NCBI GenBank assembly: GCA_050014595.1
Contig: JBEKDA010000028.1
Span: 11,758-75,757 of the forward strand
Source: PALSA-129 sp050014595
GTDB lineage: Bacteria; Acidobacteriota; Terriglobia; Bryobacterales; Bryobacteraceae
Reading direction: 5' to 3'
Length of the DNA stretch: 64,000 bases
In this document: positions 34,139 through 42,600 of the stretch, in pieces
Layout: the number at the start of each line of letters is the position of its first letter
How positions within the stretch are numbered: the stretch's first letter is position 1
The notes under the pieces: generated by a model
Seen by the model: only the letters and a program-made list of their open reading frames with translations
The model's database searches: none
Told to the model about the DNA's origin: nothing
Translations under genes and position numbers: made by a program

Positions 34139-36570
34139 GCCGTTTGGCGCAAGATCTGCGGTACGCCCTTCGCATCCTGGTCAAGAGCCCGGGCTTTCTG
34201 GCGGTGGCGATTTTCACGCTGGCGGTGGGGATTGGCGCGACCACCGCGATCTTCAGCGTGGCCAACGCGCTGTTGCTGCGGCCCCTGCCTTTCGCCGATC
34301 CCGGCCGCCTGGCGCTGATATCCGCGGGCCGCAAAGCCGACCGCGCCGAACGCGGGCCGCTCTCCTGGCCGCGCTACACCATGATCGACGCGAACCAGCG
34401 TTCCTTCCGCGCGGTGGCGGCATTCACCAAAGAGACGTTCAACCTGACGGGCAGTGGCGATCCGGCGCAGGTTGAAGCGGCGCGGGTGTCGTGGAACTTC
34501 TTCGACGTGTTGGGCGTCCGGCCGGCGGCGGGCCGCTGGTTTCGCGCGGAAGAAGACCGGCCGGCAGGCGACCCGGTGATCGTGATCAGCCATGGCCTGT
34601 GGATGCGGCGGTTCGCGGGCTCGCCCGGCGTCATCGGCCGGCACGTGACGCTCGATTCGCAGGATTACACCATCGTCGGCGTGACGCCGCCCGCATTCCG
34701 TTTCGCTCTGCTGGGCGCGGACACCGAGATCTTTGCGCCGCGGGTGATCGATCTGAACCTGATTACGCCGGCGCAGGCGCAGGCCGGCACGGGTTTTCTC
34801 ACCTTGGTCGCGCGCCTCCGCGGCGGCGTCGGGATCCGGCGGGCGCAGGCCGAGATGGACACGCTGGCGGCGCAATACCGCGCCGAGCATGCGAGGTTTC
34901 CGGATGCCGATCCCCACCTCGTCGTGCGTGTGGCGAACCTGCGGGACGAGATGGTCTCCGGCCTGCGCGTGGCGGTGCTGATTCTTTTCGGCGCGGTGGG
35001 GCTGGTGCTACTGATCGCGTGCGCCAACGTGTCGAGCTTGTTGCTATCGCGCGCGGTGGGGCGGCAGCGGGAAATCGCCGTGCGGTTGGCCGTCGGCGCC
35101 TCGCGCGGCGCGTTGGTACGCCAGCTTTGTACGGAGAGCTTGCTGCTGGCGCTGGCGGGCGGCGCGCTGGGCGCCTGCCTCAGTTTGTGGGGCACGCGCG
35201 CGCTGGGCGGCATGGCGCAGGAGAGCCTGGCGCGGGCCGGCGAAATTCGCGCCGATGCCACGGTTCTGGCGTTTACGGCGGCCGTCTCCGTGCTGGCGGG
35301 GCTGGTATTCGGCCTGGCGCCGGCGCTGGCGGTCTCGCGTCCCGATTTGAATGCGGTGTTGCGGTCGGAAGGGCGCGGGTCCACGGCAGGACGGCGCCGC
35401 AACCGCTTCCGGAGCCTGCTGGTGGTTTCGCAGGTGGCGCTCTCGACGGTGCTGCTGATCGGCGCCGGGTTGCTGGTGCGGAGCTTTCTCGAACTGCGCG
35501 GCGCGAGCGCCGGTTTCGACACCAGCCACTTGCTCACCATGAACATTACTCTGCCGCCGGCACGCTATGGCAAAGGCGCGCCGATGATCGCGTTCTATGA
35601 CCAGTTGCTGCGGCAGGTTCGCAGCGTGCCCGGTGTGCGCGCGGTCACGGTCTCCTCGGCGCTGCCACTGAACCCCACCCGGCTCTCGCCGGCGCTGCCG
35701 GAAGGCCAGCCGATGGCGCCGCTGGCGGAGCGGCCGCTGTTCAACATTCAGACCTTCGAACCGGGGTACGTGGAGACGATGCGCGTGCCGCTGCTCGCGG
35801 GCCGCGAATTCAGCGAGCGCGACGACGCCCAGGCGCCCAAGGTAGTGATGGTGAATCAGACCCTGGCGCAGCGGTTCTGGCCGCAAGAAAACCCTATCGG
35901 CAAACACATCCTGCTGGGCCGGGGGACAACGCCATCCGAGGTGGCCGGAGTGCTGGGCGACGTGCGCAACGCCAGCCTGGCGGCGGATGTGAGCCCCGAA
36001 ATCTACCTGCCCTTTCCGCAACTGCCGTGGGCCTCCATGAACCTGGTGGTGCGGACGGCGGGCGACCCGCACGGGTTCGTCGCCGCGGTGCGCGGGCGGG
36101 TTCTGGCGGTGGACAAGGACCAGCCGGTGACGGCGGTCGCGACCATGGAGGAAGTGATGGAACAAGCCGCCGCGCCGCCGCGCTTCACGGCCTGGCTGCT
36201 GAGCGCGCTGGCGGCGATGGCGCTGGTGCTGGCGGTGGTGGGCATCTACGGCGCGATCGCATACTCGGTGGCGGAGCGGACCGAGGAAATGGGAGTCCGC
36301 CTGGCGCTGGGCGCCGGCCGTGCGGACATCGTGCGGCTGGTGCTGCGGCAGGGGCTGCTGCTGGCCTTGGGCGGGACCGGGGTAGGCCTCGTGGCGTCGT
36401 TAGGGTTGACACGGCTGCTCGAAAGCCAGATCTATCGCGTGAGCGTCACCGATCCCATTACGTTCGCGGGGTGCGCGGCGGTGTTCACGGCGGTGGCGGC
36501 GCTGGCGAGTTACCTGCCGGCGCGCCGGGCCATGCGCGTGGATCCGATGGCGGCGCTGCGCTGGGAGTGA
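34135..36570 (+). CDS. MacB-like FtsX-type permease of the acidobacterial ADOP family
   Basis: 811 residues. The ATG at 34135 overlaps the previous stop (ATGA) and begins MSRLAQDLRYALRILVKSPG, the ADOP opening. The chain has the duplicated organisation: TM helix, MacB-type periplasmic domain and three-helix FtsX domain (CANVSSLLLSRAVGRQREIA), then a second periplasmic domain and FtsX domain (GIYGAIAYSVAERTEEMGVR, YLPARRAMRVDPMAAL). No ATPase gene is adjacent, as expected for these orphan permeases. Probably moves or tensions lipids or peptides in the envelope. Function of the family is not established. Confidence 0.88.
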   Translation: MSRLAQDLRYALRILVKSPGFLAVAIFTLAVGIGATTAIFSVANALLLRPLPFADPGRLALISAGRKADRAERGPLSWPRYTMIDANQRSFRAVAAFTKETFNLTGSGDPAQVEAARVSWNFFDVLGVRPAAGRWFRAEEDRPAGDPVIVISHGLWMRRFAGSPGVIGRHVTLDSQDYTIVGVTPPAFRFALLGADTEIFAPRVIDLNLITPAQAQAGTGFLTLVARLRGGVGIRRAQAEMDTLAAQYRAEHARFPDADPHLVVRVANLRDEMVSGLRVAVLILFGAVGLVLLIACANVSSLLLSRAVGRQREIAVRLAVGASRGALVRQLCTESLLLALAGGALGACLSLWGTRALGGMAQESLARAGEIRADATVLAFTAAVSVLAGLVFGLAPALAVSRPDLNAVLRSEGRGSTAGRRRNRFRSLLVVSQVALSTVLLIGAGLLVRSFLELRGASAGFDTSHLLTMNITLPPARYGKGAPMIAFYDQLLRQVRSVPGVRAVTVSSALPLNPTRLSPALPEGQPMAPLAERPLFNIQTFEPGYVETMRVPLLAGREFSERDDAQAPKVVMVNQTLAQRFWPQENPIGKHILLGRGTTPSEVAGVLGDVRNASLAADVSPEIYLPFPQLPWASMNLVVRTAGDPHGFVAAVRGRVLAVDKDQPVTAVATMEEVMEQAAAPPRFTAWLLSALAAMALVLAVVGIYGAIAYSVAERTEEMGVRLALGAGRADIVRLVLRQGLLLALGGTGVGLVASLGLTRLLESQIYRVSVTDPITFAGCAAVFTAVAALASYLPARRAMRVDPMAALRWE

Positions 36571-36580
36571 ACCCGATTCG

Positions 36581-36690
36581 GAGCCGCGAACGTCGGAGAG
36601 CGGTGGCCGGCACAAGATCAGACGGCCGACGAAGCCGACTGGTAAATCACGGAGCGACCCCAATTCACCGCTCTCTTACGTTCGCGGCTC
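36581..36690. repeat. Long inverted repeat (family B) after the ADOP gene
   Basis: Arms of about 24 bases: 36581-36604 begins GAGCCGCGAACGT and ends GAGAGCGGT; 36667-36690 is its near-perfect reverse complement (ACCGCTCTC...ACGTTCGCGGCTC). The roughly 60-base spacer shows no gene. A third related arm is at 51158-51180. Likely a dispersed palindromic element that could also terminate transcription before VapBC. Confidence 0.6.
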
Positions 36691-36716
36691 TGCCGGTGCT
36701 CAGGTGACATCATGCT

Positions 36717-36989
36717 ATGCTGGTGAATATGGAACAATTCACCTTGCGAGTGGACGATCAGGGGAGAGTGCTATTACCCTCCTTCTGGCGCAAGCGGCAG
36801 CAGGTCAAGGCGTCGGCCGAGCTGTGCGTCACTGTCAATGAGGACGGCGGCCTGCTGATCGAAACGCGCGAGCAAGGCCTGCGCCGCGCGCGGGCGCTGG
36901 TGCGGCAGTATATCCCGGAAGGAGTCCGGCTTTCCGAGGAAATCGTCGCGGACCACCGGGCGGAGGCAGCCCGTGAGCGGCAAGGGTAG
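36717..36989 (+). CDS. AbrB/MazE-like antitoxin (VapB-type)
   Basis: 90 residues (or 86 from the second ATG at 36729). The N-terminal FTLRVDDQGRVLLPSFWRKR is a swapped-hairpin SpoVT/AbrB DNA-binding domain; the acidic/basic C-terminal helix (RALVRQYIPEGVRLSEEI) would wrap the toxin. It overlaps the PIN toxin gene by 17 bases, the usual antitoxin-first order, and should repress its own promoter. Confidence 0.78.
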   Translation: MLVNMEQFTLRVDDQGRVLLPSFWRKRQQVKASAELCVTVNEDGGLLIETREQGLRRARALVRQYIPEGVRLSEEIVADHRAEAARERQG

Positions 36990-37356
36990 GCCGGTATTCG
37001 ACGCATCCGCGGTTCTGGCCTTGATGCAGAACGAGACCGGCGCCGGCCGGCTGGATCGCGTGCGCAGCGATGCGATGGTGAGCGCAGTCACGGTGGCGGA
37101 GGTCCTGGCGAAGCTGATCGGCAAAGGCATGCCGCAGAAGGCGGCGGCAGCGGCTCTCGAAGCCCTTCATTTGGAAGTGGCGGCCTTCGAGCCGCCGGAG
37201 GCAGCGCTCTCGGCGGCGTACCTCGCCAAGGACGTGTCGCTGGGCGACCGCTGTTTCCTTTCGTGTGCCCACAGGAATGGCACGGGCTGGACGGCGGATC
37301 ACGAGCTGGCCCGGATCGGGAGCAGCCTGCTGCCGCCTCTCAAGATGTTCAGATAG
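36973..37356 (+). CDS. PIN-domain ribonuclease toxin (VapC-type)
   Basis: 127 residues from a GTG inside the antitoxin gene. The acidic metal site is present: Asp in VFDASAVLAL, Glu in TVAEVLAKL, Asp in SLGDRCFL and Asp in TADHEL, with the fold and length of VapC. These toxins cleave RNA, often tRNA. It lies directly before rplA, where rplK, nusG and secE would normally be found. Confidence 0.82.
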   Translation: MSGKGRPVFDASAVLALMQNETGAGRLDRVRSDAMVSAVTVAEVLAKLIGKGMPQKAAAAALEALHLEVAAFEPPEAALSAAYLAKDVSLGDRCFLSCAHRNGTGWTADHELARIGSSLLPPLKMFR

Positions 37357-37484
37357 GGTCGATTCGCGTGGCAGTGGACAGACCGTCCGGCGGTTTGGTA
37401 CACTACTTGCTGTCCCTTAGAAAACGCTCAGTGGGAGGTTCGTTTGCCTTTTTTGGGACGGACCGCTTGCACCAATGAGGAAAC

Positions 37485-38195
37485 ATGGCACGCAATCCAG
37501 GTAAACAATATCAAGCCGCGCGGAAACAGGTTGAGGCCAAAGAGTATCTGTTGGAAGAGGCCGTTCCGCTCCTTAAGAGAATCAAGTATGCCAAGTTCGA
37601 CGAAACCGTCGAAATCCATATGCGTCTCGGCGTCGATCCCAAGCACGCCGACCAGATGGTGCGCGGAACCGTCGTGATGCCCAACGGGCTCGGCAAATCC
37701 AAAAAAGTCCTGGTCATCGCCAGCGGCGACAAGCAGCGCGAGGCGACCGAAGCCGGCGCCGATCTGGTGGGCGGCGAGGACATGGTCAACAAGATCCAGT
37801 CGGAAAGCTGGACCGATTTTGACGCGGTGATCGCAACTCCCGACATGATGCGCTCGGTCGGCAAACTGGGCAAGGTGCTCGGCCCTCGCGGCCTGATGCC
37901 CAACCCCAAGACCGGTACCGTAACGGTAGATGTCGCCAAGGCGATCAAGGAAATCAAAGCCGGCAAAGTGGAATTCCGCGTCGACAAGACCGGCATCATC
38001 CACGCTCCGGTGGGCAAGGTCAGTTTTGACGCCGGCAAGCTGGTGGAGAATGCCGCCAGCCTGATCAGCGCCGTGATTAAGGCTAAACCGGCGGTTGCCA
38101 AGGGCAAGTACGTGAGGAGCACGACCCTTTGCTCTACCATGAGCCCCGGGCTGGCCATCGACACGGCGCCGTTCAGCACAAAGGCGGCGGTTTAG
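37485..38195 (+). CDS. rplA: 50S ribosomal protein L1
   Basis: 236 residues; GAGGAAAC before the ATG. Typical L1 blocks are seen: FDETVEIHMRLGVDPKHADQ, RGTVVMPNGLGK, GLMPNPKTGTV, VEFRVDKTGIIHAPVGK and the terminal STTLCSTMSPGLAID. It binds 23S rRNA at the L1 stalk and in many bacteria represses its own operon. The canonical partner rplK is absent upstream; the 128 bases before the gene hold no tRNA or small ORF, only a possible leader containing CTTTTTTGGGACGG. Confidence 0.97.
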   Translation: MARNPGKQYQAARKQVEAKEYLLEEAVPLLKRIKYAKFDETVEIHMRLGVDPKHADQMVRGTVVMPNGLGKSKKVLVIASGDKQREATEAGADLVGGEDMVNKIQSESWTDFDAVIATPDMMRSVGKLGKVLGPRGLMPNPKTGTVTVDVAKAIKEIKAGKVEFRVDKTGIIHAPVGKVSFDAGKLVENAASLISAVIKAKPAVAKGKYVRSTTLCSTMSPGLAIDTAPFSTKAAV

Positions 38196-38213
38196 CGCCA
38201 AACAGGTGTTTCC

Positions 38214-38741
38214 ATGAAAAAGAAGGCAGACAAGAAAAAAGATATCGAGGCTCTGCGCCACGACCTGGAGCAGTCCCGTAACTTGTTCGTCACCGGCTAC
38301 GAGAAGCTCAAGGTCGGACAGGATTTCGAGCTGCGTAAGGTGGTGCGCGGCGCCGGCGGCAAATACCGGGTGGTGAAGAACACCCTGGCCGAAGTGGCCT
38401 CCGCCGGAACGCCCGCCGGGCAAGTGCTCAAGGATCTGCGTGGGATGACCTCGGTGGCCTACACTGCGAGCGACCCCGTGGCCCTGGCCAAGGCTCTCAC
38501 GGCGTACGCCAAAGCCAACCCGACATTTACGTTTAAGGCCGGCCTGGTGGAAGGCCGCGTCATCGACATCAAGTCGATCAACGACCTGGCGGCTATGCCG
38601 TCGAAGGAAGAAATCTTTGCCAAGCTGTTGTACGTGATCAACGCTCCGGCGCAGCGGCTGGCAACGGTCATCGGGACCGTCGGACGCAACCTGGCGGTGG
38701 TGATCGATCAGGGCGTCAAAGAGAACAAGTTCGAGGCTTAG
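38214..38741 (+). CDS. rplJ: 50S ribosomal protein L10
   Basis: 175 residues. It anchors L7/L12 dimers to the ribosomal stalk. Conserved features are the N-terminal lysine-rich helix, LFVTGYEKLKVGQDFELRK, KYRVVKNTLAEVA, and the C-terminal helix NAPAQRLATVIGTVGRNLAVV that binds L12. Only 18 bases separate it from rplA, so the long L10-binding leader known from E. coli is not present directly before this gene. Confidence 0.96.
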   Translation: MKKKADKKKDIEALRHDLEQSRNLFVTGYEKLKVGQDFELRKVVRGAGGKYRVVKNTLAEVASAGTPAGQVLKDLRGMTSVAYTASDPVALAKALTAYAKANPTFTFKAGLVEGRVIDIKSINDLAAMPSKEEIFAKLLYVINAPAQRLATVIGTVGRNLAVVIDQGVKENKFEA

Positions 38742-38827
38742 CCGGGCCCTGGGGTTTCCCCGGCGCGGTGGCTCTGGAAAAGTAGAACCGAAAAGCAAAA
38801 CGATTTTTTGATTAGCAAGGAGTAGAA

Positions 38828-39208
38828 ATGGCGGACATTAACGCGATTGCGGAACAGATTCAAGGTTTGACCCTCCTGGAGGCATCCCAACTGGTCAAGC
38901 TGCTTGAGGAGAAACTGGGCGTTTCGGCGGCGGCTGCGGCTCCCGTCATGGTAGCGGGTGGCGGAGCGGCTGCGGCGGCTCCGGCGACCGAAGAGAAGAC
39001 CGAATTCACCGTGGTCCTGGTGGCGGCCGGCGCCAACAAGATCAACGTCATCAAGGCGGTTCGCGAAGTAACCAGCCTGGGCCTGAAAGAAGCCAAGGAC
39101 CTGGTGGATGGCGCTCCCAAGCCGGTGAAGGAAGGTATCACCAAGGACGAGGCCGAGACCATCAAGAAGAAGTTCGTCGACGCCGGCGCCACCGTCGAAG
39201 TGAAGTAG
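38828..39208 (+). CDS. rplL: 50S ribosomal protein L7/L12
   Basis: 126 residues with AAGGAG before the ATG. N-terminal dimerisation region (IAEQIQGLTLLEASQLVKLL), Ala/Gly hinge (AAAAAPVMVAGGGAAAA) and C-terminal factor-binding domain (EFTVVLVAAGANKINVIKAV, SLGLKEAKDLVDGAP). It recruits translation factors to the ribosome. It follows rplJ after an 86-base gap. Confidence 0.97.
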   Translation: MADINAIAEQIQGLTLLEASQLVKLLEEKLGVSAAAAAPVMVAGGGAAAAAPATEEKTEFTVVLVAAGANKINVIKAVREVTSLGLKEAKDLVDGAPKPVKEGITKDEAETIKKKFVDAGATVEVK

Positions 39209-39222
39209 ACGGGATTGGGAAG

Positions 39223-39250
39223 TCAGGAGTCAGGAGGCAGAAGGCGGAAT
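39223..39250 (+). repeat. Heptanucleotide tandem repeat, locus 3
   Basis: TCAGGAG, TCAGGAG, GCAGAAG, GCGGAAT, beginning 15 bases after the rplL stop. Same unit as at 9483-9517 and 24329-24354. It lies between rplL and the promoter-like element before rpoB. Confidence 0.6.
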
Positions 39251-39305
39251 TCCGGCCCGGCCCATTCTGGCTTCCACCTCCCGACTTTGGATTTCTTTTG
39301 GCCAT

Positions 39306-39334
39306 TTGACGCAGGCCATAAGTCCTGTTAATAT
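39306..39334 (+). promoter_or_regulatory. Strong sigma-70-type promoter before rpoB
   Basis: TTGACG (39306-39311) and TAATAT (39329-39334) are separated by exactly 17 bases, near consensus at both hexamers. Transcription would begin near 39341, giving rpoB-rpoC a promoter of their own and a leader of about 318 bases. Confidence 0.6.
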
Positions 39335-39658
39335 TAGTAGTTGGGCCTTCGAATCAGCGGACTCGATCCCAATTGGTGACTGTGATTCCAGAATTCTGGC
39401 ACTGCAATTGCAGTTCGGGCGAAACTGCAGAGAGGGAAGCTCTGCGCGTTTGTCTGCCCATATGCACTCGACAGGATTCGTGCGTCCGTACCTCCACCGG
39501 CCCCGTCATCGCGCGCGTTTCTTCCATACCGGTTCGATTCCCGCCTCTGTTCGATCATTCGGCGTCCGGAGAGTCTTCTCCGCCCAGGGCGCTGTTGGCT
39601 TTGTACTGTTAACCGCAGTTTCTTTGCTGTGGCTGTTCGGCCGTCAGGAGTCTAAAGA
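39335..39658 (+). other. Long rpoB leader, noncoding
   Basis: No convincing ORF: the open frames here look unlike the surrounding genes in composition. Several short palindromes occur (CAGAATTCTG, TGCAATTGCA) and a stem GCAGTTCG/GAAACTGC with a three-base loop around 39410-39430. GGTTCGATTCC near 39531 looks like a tRNA T-loop, but no tRNA can be folded. The leader may carry attenuation or autoregulatory structure. Confidence 0.4.
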
Positions 39659-42600
39659 ATGGATATTCAACATAACGGCGCTGCCCCCGAGAGAGTTGAT
39701 TTTTCTAAAATCAAAACATCCATCCCGATCCCCAATCTGATCGAGGTGCAGAAAAAGTCGTACGAGCGGTTCCTGCAGATGGACTTGCTGCCCAACGAGC
39801 GCGAGGACATCGGCCTGCAGACCGTTTTCAACTCGGTCTTCCCCATTTCGGATTTCCGCGGCGTCAGCGATCTCGAATTCGTCGACTATTCCATCGGCAA
39901 CTGGGAGTGCAAGTGCGGCAACCTCAAAGGCCTGCACCACCTCCGTTCGACCTGCCGCAACTGCGGCGCCACCATCCGCACCGACCCGTTCCACGCCGGC
40001 GATATCCTCTGCCACCACTGCGGCACTTTCAACAAGAACGTCGTCACCTTCTGCAATAAGTGCGGGGACCCCGTCGGCCTGCAGCTCAAGTACGACATGC
40101 TGGAGTGCCAGGAGCGCGGCATGACCTACGCCGCTCCCCTCAAGGTCACCATCCGCCTGACGGTTTATTCCAAGGATCCCGAGACGCAGAAGAAAAGCGT
40201 TCGCGATATCAAGGAACAGGAAGTCTTCTTCGGCGAGATTCCGCTGATGACCGATAACGGCACCTTCATCATCAACGGCACCGAGCGCGTCATCGTTTCC
40301 CAGTTGCACCGCTCTCCGGGCGTCTTCTTCGAACGCGTTCCGGCTCAGGGCTACTTCCTCGGCAAGATCATTCCCTATCGCGGTAGCTGGGTCGAATTTG
40401 AGTACGACACGAAAAACATCCTGTACGTCCGCATCGACCGCAAGCGCAAATTCTACGGCTCGGTCTTCCTGAGAGCCCTCGGCCTCAAGACCGACGAAGC
40501 CATCCTGCGCGCTTTCTACCGCGTCAGCAAGATCGCCATCAAGGACAAGAAGCTCTTCTGGAACGTCGACGAAGGCCTCACGGGCCTCAAGCTTTCCTAC
40601 GCCATCTCCACCAGGGGTGGTGAAACGGTCGTCGGGCAGGGCAAGAAAATCACGCCCTCGCTCTTTAAGGAAATCCAGAAGTCCAAAATTCAGCAGGTGG
40701 AAGTCGCTTCGAACGATCTCGAAGGCGCCTACGTGGTGGGCGACGTGGTCGATATGTCGACCGGGGAAGTCCTCATCGACGCCAATAGCGAACTCACCAC
40801 CACGGCCCTCGCCAAGCTCATGGAGGCCGGCATCTCCGACTTCGAGATCTTCTTCCCCGAGCGCGACGACGTAGGCACAGTGATCTCCGCCACCATTAGG
40901 AAGGATCCGGTCAAGGCGCAGAACGAAGCGCTGATCGAAATCTACCGCAAGCTCCGTCCCGGCGATCCTCCCACGCTGGACACCGCCACGCAGCTCTTCC
41001 AGGGGATGTTCTTCGACCCGCGCAAGTACGACTTCTCGCGCGTGGGCCGCATGAAGTTCAACATCAAGCTGCACGATAAGTCGGAAGCCACCAGCCTGGA
41101 CAAGCGTACCCTCGATTCCGAGGACTTCCGCGCCACCATCAAATACCTGCTGAAGCTTCGCAAGTTCGCCACCATACCAGGCTCCAATTACAACGTCGAC
41201 GATATCGATCACCTCGGCAACCGCCGCGTACGCGCGGTCGGCGAGCTGCTGGAAAACCAGTTCCGCATCGGCCTGGTGCGCATGGAGCGCGCCATCAAAG
41301 AAAAGATGTCGGTCTACCAGGAAATGTCGACCGCCATGCCCCACGACCTGGTCAACGCCAAGCCGGTGATGGCGGCCATCCGCGAGTTCTTCGGCTCCAG
41401 CCAGCTCTCGCAGTTTATGGACCAGACCAACCCGCTTTCCGAAATCACCCACAAGCGCCGGCTTTCGGCACTGGGACCGGGCGGTCTCAGCCGCGAGCGC
41501 GCCGGATTCGAGGTTCGCGACGTCCACCCCACGCACTACGGCCGCATCTGCCCCATCGAGACGCCGGAAGGCCCGAACATCGGCCTGATTTCGTCGCTCT
41601 CCTGTTTCGCGCGCATCAACGAATACGGCTTCATCGAAAGTCCGTATCGCAAAGTCCAGAAAGGCGTGGTCATTGACGAAGTTCGTATCCTCAATCCCGG
41701 CGACGCGGATTATAAAGTCGGCGACATCGTGCGCCGCGCGGAAGCCGAGGAAACCAACCGCAAGCTCGGCTCCAAGAAGCAGCCAGCCGAATTCGAATCC
41801 CATTGCGAGTACCTCTCGGCGTGGGAAGAAGACAAGTGGACGGTCGCCCAGGCCAACGTCGAGCTCGATGAAAAGGGCCGTATCGTCCCCGATCTTTCCA
41901 ACGCCCGCCAGGCCGGCAACTTCGTCCTGAAATCCCGCGACGAAATCGAATACATCGACGTCAGCCCCAAGCAGCTCGTCTCGGTGGCCGCCAGCCTCAT
42001 TCCGTTTCTTGAGAACGATGACGCCAACCGCGCCTTGATGGGTTCCAACATGCAACGCCAGGCAGTGCCCCTGCTGCGCGCCGACGCCCCTTACGTGGGC
42101 ACCGGCATGGAGTACGTCACCGCCCGCGATTCCGGCGCCGTGGTCCTCTGCAAACGCTCCGGGGTGGTCGATTCGGTCGATTCCGAGCGCATTATCGTTC
42201 GCGTGGAAGGCGCGGCCCACGAAGGCCAGCTTTCCCGCGAGGTGGGCGCCGACATCTACCAGCTCACCAAGTTCAAGCGCTCCAACCAGAACACCTGCAT
42301 CAATCAAAAGCCCATCGTGCGCGTCGGGCAGCGCGTGCAGAAGACCGCTGTCCTGGCCGACGGCCCCTGCACCGATTTCGGCGAACTGGCCCTCGGACGC
42401 AACGTTTTGGTCGCCTTCATGCCCTGGCGCGGCTACAACTTTGAAGACGCCATCCTGGTCAGTGAAAAGCTGGTCAAGGAAGACTACTACACTTCGATCC
42501 ACATCGAAGAGTTCGAAATTGAAGCCCGCGACACCAAGCTCGGTCCCGAAGAAATCACCCGCGATATCCCCAACATCGCCGATTCCTTCCTCCGCAACCT

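Noticed and set aside
39520..39560. tRNA T-loop-like GGTTCGATTCC in the rpoB leader
   Set aside because: The neighbouring bases do not pair as a T stem and no acceptor, D or anticodon arm can be placed around it.
39306..39740. 144-codon ORF overlapping the rpoB leader and start
   Set aside because: It starts on the promoter -35 region, has Ser/Arg-rich composition unlike any family, and overlaps rpoB.
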